10,000 bases of DNA from Symbiodinium natans (Eukaryota > Sar > Dinophyceae > Suessiales > Symbiodiniaceae), in NCBI GenBank assembly GCA_905221605.1, contig CAJNDS010002075.1:297332-307331 (forward strand), given 5' to 3'. A model generated the notes under the pieces. That model ran no database searches. It saw only the letters and a list, made by a program, of their open reading frames with translations, and had not been told where the DNA came from. Positions 6,611-10,000 of this stretch are shown here, in pieces (position 1 is the stretch's first letter; every line of letters starts with the position of its first letter). Both the position numbers and the translations under genes were made by a program.

Positions 6611-6837
6611 GCCCGTCAACCCACCCCGGCCACCCAAACTATACTCTATTAGGGTTTAGGGTTTATGGAATTTACTTTCTTGTGCCCCGATGCTTGCTTT
6701 TATGTTTTTAAAGTTGCGGTGTTAGGGTTTAAGCTGTGGTTGGGGTAGCCTCGGCCCTTTTCGGGCCTTCGGCGTGTCAGGGCCCGTAGAGGCCCTTATT
6801 TATTTGAAGGTCAAGGTGGATTCCCCTTTTTTCAGGG
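6611..6837. other. Unique spacer, no gene seen
   Basis: Two short TTTAGGG blocks (6650-6665 and about 6724-6732) in unique sequence, plus the GC-rich word GGCCCTTTTCGGGCC near 6756. I see no convincing exon on either strand. Confidence 0.4.
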
Positions 6838-7360
6838 CCTCAAGCCTTTTTGGTGGCTCTTAGTGTTTCTTGGGGGCTTGCTGTGGGCTTTCCTGGCCCT
6901 TCTTGGGGTAAAATGAAGGGGTGCCCAAAACCATCGTTCTTAGTACCAAAAAATCGCATTTGTCATTGAGGGCACGGGCAAATCCTGGGGCCTTTTGCTT
7001 GCCTCTTGGAGGTGGAGGGGTGCCCAAAACCATCGATTTCAGCACTAAAAAATCGCATTTTTCATTGCGTGTACGGGGGGGCCTTTTGAAGCCTTTTGAT
7101 GGCTCTTGTTTCTAAAAATATATCGTTTTTCCGGGAGCCCTGGCCTTTTTTGGGGGTTGCACCTAGAACGTGCCCAGTCCAGCAAAGGAGGCGGAGACCG
7201 GCCAGGAGGGGGCCCAAAACCAGCGATTTCAGTACTAAAAAATCGCAAGCCTTTGGGCCTTTTGAGCCTGGGCTTTTGTGGCCCCAGTTCGGGGGGAGCA
7301 GGGGCCCCCAGGAGGGCCCTTGGCCTTCATGGTCCGGTTTGGCCTTTTTTGGGAGAGGCC
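6838..7360. repeat. Degenerate long-period tandem repeat
   Basis: Three diverged units share an ordered set of words: GCCTTTTxxTGGCTCTT (6845, 7091, weakly 7258), TGGCCTTTTTTGGG (6892 imperfect; 7141-7154 and 7340-7353 exact) and GCCCAAAACCATCGATTTCAG plus following bases (6921, 7020, 7211). Periods are about 190-245 bp, and the last word is doubled within unit 1 (99-bp step). In the last word GCGATTT and AAATCGC form a stem. Overlapping open frames of 61-130 codons exist on both strands; I do not call them genes, because two of them lie face to face across the same bases. Confidence 0.6.
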
Positions 7361-7451
7361 TCACGAAAGTGAGCCTGCCTGACCCTCGCCAGCCTCCTGG
7401 TCCAGGAATCCAGCCACCAGGGGCCAGGGGCTTCCGGGAAGGGGGCCCCAG

Positions 7452-7480
7452 CAAACCCTGAACCCAAAACCCTGAACCCC
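7452..7480 (-). repeat. Short CCCTGAA array
   Basis: A few AACCCTGAACCC units (C-strand of TTCAGGG) at the left edge of the hairpin cluster. Confidence 0.75.
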
Positions 7481-7502
7481 CGCCGCACGATTTGGGGTTA
7501 CT

Positions 7503-7709
7503 CTTTAGCTACGCTAAAGGTGGTCTGGATACGGCCATCCCTTGTTCGAGTGCTGACGTTGTCGTAAGAAGGGCCAATATCCGTTGGCCTGTCCAGGACA
7601 GACGGTGAGGCTTAACCCTCACCTTTCCGTCTCTCTTTTCGTATGGGCGCTCGGGCTGTAAGGCCCTCGGCCGAGTGTTGGGGGTCTGTCGCTCGACGGA
7701 AGCGACCCC
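7503..7709 (+). ncRNA. Candidate structured RNA: run of hairpins
   Basis: Within 207 bp free of telomeric repeats there are successive perfect stems: CTTTAGC/GCTAAAG (7503-7509 and 7513-7519), GGGCCAA/TTGGCCT (7571-7577 and 7584-7590), the alternative CTGTCC/GGACAG (7589-7601), GGTGAGG/CCTCACC (7604-7610 and 7617-7623), CGCTCGG/CCGAGTG (7648-7654 and 7671-7677) and GTCGCT/AGCGAC (7688-7693 and 7701-7706). The last is flanked by GGGG and CCC. No frame above 60 codons crosses it. I do not recognise 5S, tRNA, SRP, RNase P or spliceosomal RNA. A TTTT at 7636-7639 and a weak B-box-like TGTTCGAGTGC (7542-7552) hint at Pol III but do not prove it. The strand is a guess. Confidence 0.35.
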
Positions 7710-7715
7710 TCACTT

Positions 7716-7929
7716 AGTTTAGGGTTTAGGGTTTAGGGTTTAGGGTTTAGGGTTTAGGGTTTAGGGTTTAGGGTTTAGGGTTTAGGGTTTAGGGTTTAGG
7801 GTTTAGGGTTTAGGGTTTAGGGTTTAGGGTTTAGGGTTTAGGGCTTAGGGTTCAGGGTTCAGGGTTCAGGGTTCAGAGTTCAGAGTTCAGGGTTCAGGGT
7901 TCAAGGTTCAGGCAGGGTTCAGGGTTTAG
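7716..7929 (+). repeat. Long TTTAGGG array ending in TTCAGGG
   Basis: About 18 almost perfect TTTAGGG units, then from about 7846 a block of TTCAGGG with GAGTTCA and AGGTTCA variants. It is one of the longest uniform arrays in the window. Confidence 0.95.
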
Positions 7930-8111
7930 GGATTGGCTCGTTTATTAAAGCGATAATGATAATATAGGTTACGTGTAGCTACCCACGAGCCTTCTAGTAG
8001 GGTTTGGGAGCCCCCGTAACCATATTGAAACGATAATGAAAGTAATAGTAAATAATACTAATAATACTAGTAATGACAATTGTACTTATAAACATAAGCA
8101 TTGTGGTAGTC
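7930..8111. other. AT-rich island
   Basis: This is the most AT-rich stretch of the window. CGATAATGA occurs at 7951 and 8031. AATAATACT is tandemly duplicated at 8051-8059 and 8060-8068, with a related unit after it. GGCTCGT (7935-7941) is matched by ACGAGCC (7985-7991). A 62-codon + frame from 8036 is just the read-out of the AAT repeats running into unrelated sequence, and I do not call it. It could be the 3' region of gene C, an origin-like or matrix-attachment segment, or a foreign insert. Confidence 0.5.
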
Positions 8112-8180
8112 TTAGTATAACAAGGGTGTCCGGCTGCAGCTTGGTCGCACCCCAACAACGGGGCAAACGGGTACCCAGTT
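8112..8180 (-). other. Possible third exon of gene C
   Basis: After an AAACCCAG acceptor a leftward frame is open for 22 codons to TAA (NWVPVCPVVGVRPSC and on). It joins in phase to gene C if exon 2 is spliced at AAC|GTCGCAT (8306/8305) instead of reading through to its TAA. The acceptor lies inside the stem ACCCAG/CTGGGT (8173-8186). Confidence 0.2.
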
Positions 8181-8210
8181 CTGGGTTTGGAGTTGAGGTT
8201 TCGGGGAATT

Positions 8211-8245
8211 ACCCTAAACCCTAAACCCTAAACCCTAAACCCTAG
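8211..8245 (-). repeat. CCCTAAA array
   Basis: Five near-perfect C-strand heptamers, ending in CCCTAG. Confidence 0.9.
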
Positions 8246-8296
8246 ATTGCAGGGTGTGGGGAGTTTAGGTTCACGGAGTTTGGGGACTTTTAGGGT

Positions 8297-8608
8297 TTAT
8301 GCGACGTTCAGGGTCTCGGTCTCGGGGATGCATGCTGCGCTCATGCTGTGCCTTGTAGGGAGCAGCCTGCGCACTAACTTTCGGGCATTCGGTTTGGGAT
8401 TTAAGGTTTAAACCCTAAACCCTGAACCCTAATTCCTAAATACTAAAACCCGAAAATCCTAAACCCTAAACCCTAAACCAACCTAAACCCTAAACCCTAA
8501 ACCAACCTAAACCCTAAACCAATCTAAACCCTAAACCCTAGGCTCTTTACCTGTAGGACAATAGTCCGGCCCTGTTGCGGGAACGAGAGCTCCCACACAT
8601 CGAAACAT
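8297..8608 (-). CDS. Gene C: tentative two-exon small gene
   Basis: Leftward model: exon 1 8608-8551 (ATG, MFRCVGALVPATGPDYCPT) ends at a good donor, CTACAG|GTAAAG. The intron (8550-8374) starts with that donor, then TTTAGGG repeats on the minus strand, and ends AAAGTTAG. Exon 2 8373-8297 gives residues such as RRLLPTRHSMSAACIPETE and a TAA stop. The total is 135 nt, 44 aa. The donor is among the most canonical in the window and sits next to an array in the orientation expected of a minus-strand intron. No family is recognised. The protein could be longer through the 8180-8112 exon, or the region could be a non-coding transcript. Confidence 0.3.
8408..8540 (-). repeat. CCCTAAA array with AACCAACCTAA variants
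   Basis: C-strand repeats in which a 14-21 bp higher-order unit (AACCAACCTAAACCCTAA) is repeated three times around 8477-8530. It fills the 5' part of the predicted gene C intron. Confidence 0.9.
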
Positions 8609-8625
8609 ATAGGGTTCTTAAGGGA

Positions 8626-8715
8626 GGGGGTTCATGGGGGGGGGGGGGGGTAGGTACCTGAGGGAGTAGTAGGGAGTATACTGTCGTGTACTTGGCTCAG
8701 AAGTCATGAACCCCC
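8626..8715. repeat. Inverted repeat with a G15 run
   Basis: GGGGGTTCATG (8626-8636) is matched exactly by CATGAACCCCC (8705-8715). The left arm runs into a homopolymer of 15 G (8636-8650), whose true length may be uncertain. The arm contains GGTTCATGGG (8629-8638), the core of the shared junction motif. It lies just upstream of the gene C start (minus strand). Confidence 0.7.
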
Positions 8716-8870
8716 CTGAAAGTTTAACTTTTAGGCTCCTTGTTGTCGTTTCTACAAAAGCCGAATTGGGTACAAAGTCCTAAGAGCCAGCCAGAAGAAA
8801 GCCAAGTAGAAGGGAACCTTGGGTTACATTCCCCCGTGGAACCCCCCTCCCTTCAGAATCCTATAAGAAG
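8651..8870. other. Unique spacer between genes C and D
   Basis: No telomeric repeats and no convincing exon. If genes C and D are real, this holds the upstream region of C and the downstream region of D. No clear promoter element is visible. Confidence 0.35.
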
Positions 8871-8930
8871 CCCTAAGCCCTAAACCCCAAACCCTAAACC
8901 CTTAACCGCAACCCCCCTGAACCCGAAACC
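8871..8930 (-). repeat. Degenerate CCCTAAA array
   Basis: C-strand repeats with CCCCAAA, CCCTTAA and CCCCCCTGAA variants, left of the 8950-9088 foldback. Confidence 0.8.
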
Positions 8931-8949
8931 TCCAACCCCTGAGGCAGCT

Positions 8950-9088
8950 ACTTGAAGGTGCATATGAGGGTTTAGGCTTTAGGGTAGTTATAAGTAGGGC
9001 TGCAAGTAAGGGAAAGCTGTGATATAATCTTAGTTATGACACTACTTATACCCTAAACCCTAAACCCTAAACCCATGAACCTTCAAGT
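8950..9088. repeat. Foldback bounded by the shared junction motif
   Basis: ACTTGAAGGTGCAT (8950-8963) faces the exact 18-mer at 9071-9088 in inverted orientation. Inside, TTTAGGG-like units (8967-8986) face CCCTAAA units (9050-9075). Further in, AGGGTAGTTATAAGTAG (8981-8997) faces its imperfect complement CTACTTATACCCT (9042-9054). The 38-bp centre is unique. The whole looks like an element with terminal inverted repeats and largely coincides with the last predicted intron of gene D. Confidence 0.65.
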
Positions 9089-10000
9089 AACCCCGAGGCC
9101 CTATGACGTGAACCACCAGAACCCCTGAGTCGCTAAACTCCGCGAGCACTTTGGGGATCAGAAGGGTTTAGGGTTTAGGGTTTAGGGTGTAGGGTTTAGG
9201 GTTTAGGGTTTAGGGTTTAGGATCAGAAGTCCCCCCACGAACGGTCTGGGGGTTAGGGCTTCATTTTTCAAGAGCTGTGCCACGTTGGGAGGTTCAGGGC
9301 GGAGGCTTGTCTCAATCTAGGAAGCCCAAACCCTGAAACCCCAAAAGCTGGTTTGGGGTTTAGGGTTTGGGGTTTAGGGTTTAGGGTTTAGGGTTAAGGG
9401 TCACTGACACCTTAAGATAGGCCTAAGGCCTAAACCCTAAACCCTAAACCCTAAACCCCTGAAGCTCTTTGCGGTTCGGCAGCGTTGGAAGCAGTGCAGC
9501 TGCTTTCCCATGGAGCTTAAATCCTCACGAGCTTAGGGTTTAGGGTTTAGAGGGTTTAGGGTTTAGGGTTTAGGGTTTAGAGGTTCTTGTTTAGGGTTTA
9601 GGGCTTAGGGGTTCGACATCTAGCTTTGGCTTGGGTTTGTCGCAGCCCTAGATACTGTTTGTACGAGCCAAGAAGAAGCCTTAAATCATCAGACTTTTCA
9701 GAGGCTTCCCCCAACGGAGCCTGGCCTAGAGAGGGTTTAGGGTTAGGGTTTAGGGTTTAGGGTTTCGGGTTTAGGCTTAGACTGGAGCAGGTGCAACATA
9801 AAAAAAACCTTCTTTGGGGCCATCCGGCTCTAATAACCTTCCTTTCGAAGTCCCCCCAATCCTCAAAGTTGGGTCCTAAAACCCCTAAACCCTAAACCCT
9901 AAACCCTAAACCCTAAACCCTAAACCCTAAACCCTAAAGCCTGCCTGCGCCAGCCACTTCTTCGTCACATCAGCTCCGAAGTTCCTCCGCGTTGTTGGGA
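8988..10000 (-). CDS. Gene D: tentative multi-exon gene, 5' part outside the window
   Basis: Leftward model: exons 10000-9933 (partial), 9720-9618, 9531-9457, 9316-9243, 9132-9081 and 8999-8988. Donors include AGG|GTTTAGGG, CC|GTTCGTGGG and AAG|GTTCATGGG. The best acceptors are GGGCTTCCTAG (before 9316) and TTCCCTTACTTGCAG (before 8999). Exon reads include APLGEASEKSDDLRLLLGSY and RPEPPNVAQLLKNEALTP, which look like ordinary soluble protein. The 9531-9457 to 9316-9243 junction is out of phase. Either an 8-nt exon (9347-9340) intervenes, which would leave an improbable 23-nt intron, or splicing goes to 9329, where the frame ends at TGA. The second option would make 9316-8988 a separate gene. 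I recognise no domain. Confidence 0.33.
9163..9220 (+). repeat. TTTAGGG array
   Basis: About eight G-strand heptamers, one TGTAGGG, lying in a predicted gene D intron. GATCAGAAG occurs on both sides of it (9157-9165 and 9221-9229). Confidence 0.92.
9327..9400. repeat. Abutting C and G arrays
   Basis: CCCAAACCCTGAAACCCC (9327-9342) faces TTTGGGGTTTAGGG repeats (9352-9400) with only AAAAGCTGG between. This is the C/G junction geometry that elsewhere holds an exon, but here with almost nothing in it. Confidence 0.8.
9430..9457 (-). repeat. CCCTAAA array
   Basis: Four C-strand heptamers at the donor side of the gene D exon 9531-9457 (minus strand). Confidence 0.9.
9533..9604 (+). repeat. TTTAGGG array
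   Basis: G-strand repeats with an AGAGGG break and a TTCTTGTTTAGGG interruption. It would be the 3' part of an 86-nt gene D intron (9617-9532). Confidence 0.9.
9733..9775 (+). repeat. TTTAGGG array
   Basis: Five G-strand units including one TTAGGG hexamer and one TTTCGGG, at the 3' end of the predicted gene D intron 9932-9721. Confidence 0.88.
9877..9933 (-). repeat. CCCTAAA array
   Basis: Eight C-strand units at the 5' end of the predicted gene D intron 9932-9721. With the array at 9733-9775 it makes an inverted pair around a 100-bp unique loop. Confidence 0.93.

Noticed and set aside
7062-7461. Genes in the 130-codon minus frame and 121- and 88-codon plus frames
   Set aside because: They overlap each other on opposite strands and in different frames over the same degenerate tandem repeat, have extreme Pro, Gly and Arg content, and show no domain. 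They look like stop-poor repeat sequence.
7526-7545. 5S rRNA, suggested by GGATACGGCCATCC
   Set aside because: The following bases do not match the 5S core or its helices, and the resemblance ends after about a dozen bases.
7935-7991. A tRNA-like structure (7-bp end stem GGCTCGT/ACGAGCC)
   Set aside because: Only 57 bases, with no T-arm pairing or TTC loop and no credible anticodon stem.
8036-8224. A 62-codon gene starting MKVIVNNTNNTSND
   Set aside because: The Asn/Thr run is only the translation of AAT/ACT microsatellite-like repeats, and the frame then runs through hairpins into a CCCTAAA array.

Overview
What the window looks like. This is nuclear eukaryotic DNA of roughly balanced base composition, broken up every 50-300 bp by arrays of the plant/alveolate-type telomeric heptamer TTTAGGG/CCCTAAA and close variants (TTTCAGGG, TTCAGGG, TTTAGGGG, TTTTAGGG). 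There are no bacterial-style operons, Shine-Dalgarno sites or long continuous ORFs; the longest open frame is 130 codons and overlaps another on the opposite strand. A genome with dispersed telomere-like heptamers fits a coccidian such as Eimeria best from memory. A chromerid, dinoflagellate, green alga or plant cannot be excluded, and I cannot settle it from sequence alone.

Main reading. The arrays are not scattered at random. Going along the + strand, a C-strand array (CCCTAAA) is repeatedly followed by a repeat-free island of about 45-130 bp and then a G-strand array (TTTAGGG). Those islands carry open frames bounded by usable AG and GT sites. The G...C stretches between islands behave like introns that begin GTTTAGGG and end in CCCTAAA repeats, so each such intron could fold back on itself. 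Chaining islands in frame gives tentative spliced genes. Gene A (+, 926-3738) has nine exons and would encode 233 aa with a mitochondrial-presequence-like N-terminus. Gene E (-, 5106-4586) has two exons and 66 aa. Gene G (-, 5696-5309) has two exons and 101 aa. Gene B (-, 6369-5769) has three exons and 79 aa. Gene C (-, 8608-8297) has two exons and 44 aa. Gene D (-, from beyond 10000 to 8988) is partial. None is a family I recognise. All need transcript evidence, because short frames are often open by chance and I had freedom in choosing splice sites.

Layout. 1-925 is a degenerate array, a region with a 21-bp tandem repeat inside an inverted repeat, and the upstream region of gene A. 926-3738 is gene A with eight introns, one holding a TTTCAGGG octamer array and one a perfect 17-bp foldback. 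3739-3954 is a gap between convergent ends with nested hairpins. 3955-6369 holds exon-like islands and genes E, G and B, all read leftward. 6370-7450 is a large TTTAGGG/TTCAGGG array, a GC-rich hairpin and a degenerate long-period tandem repeat. 7490-7712 is an unusual run of five or six hairpins, a candidate structured RNA. 7716-8110 is another large array and an AT-rich island. 8112-10000 holds genes C and D, read leftward.

The most interesting observations are the orientation-locked telomeric arrays at intron ends, and an exact 18-mer (ACTTGAAGGTTCATGGGT) that recurs at predicted intron boundaries next to these arrays.
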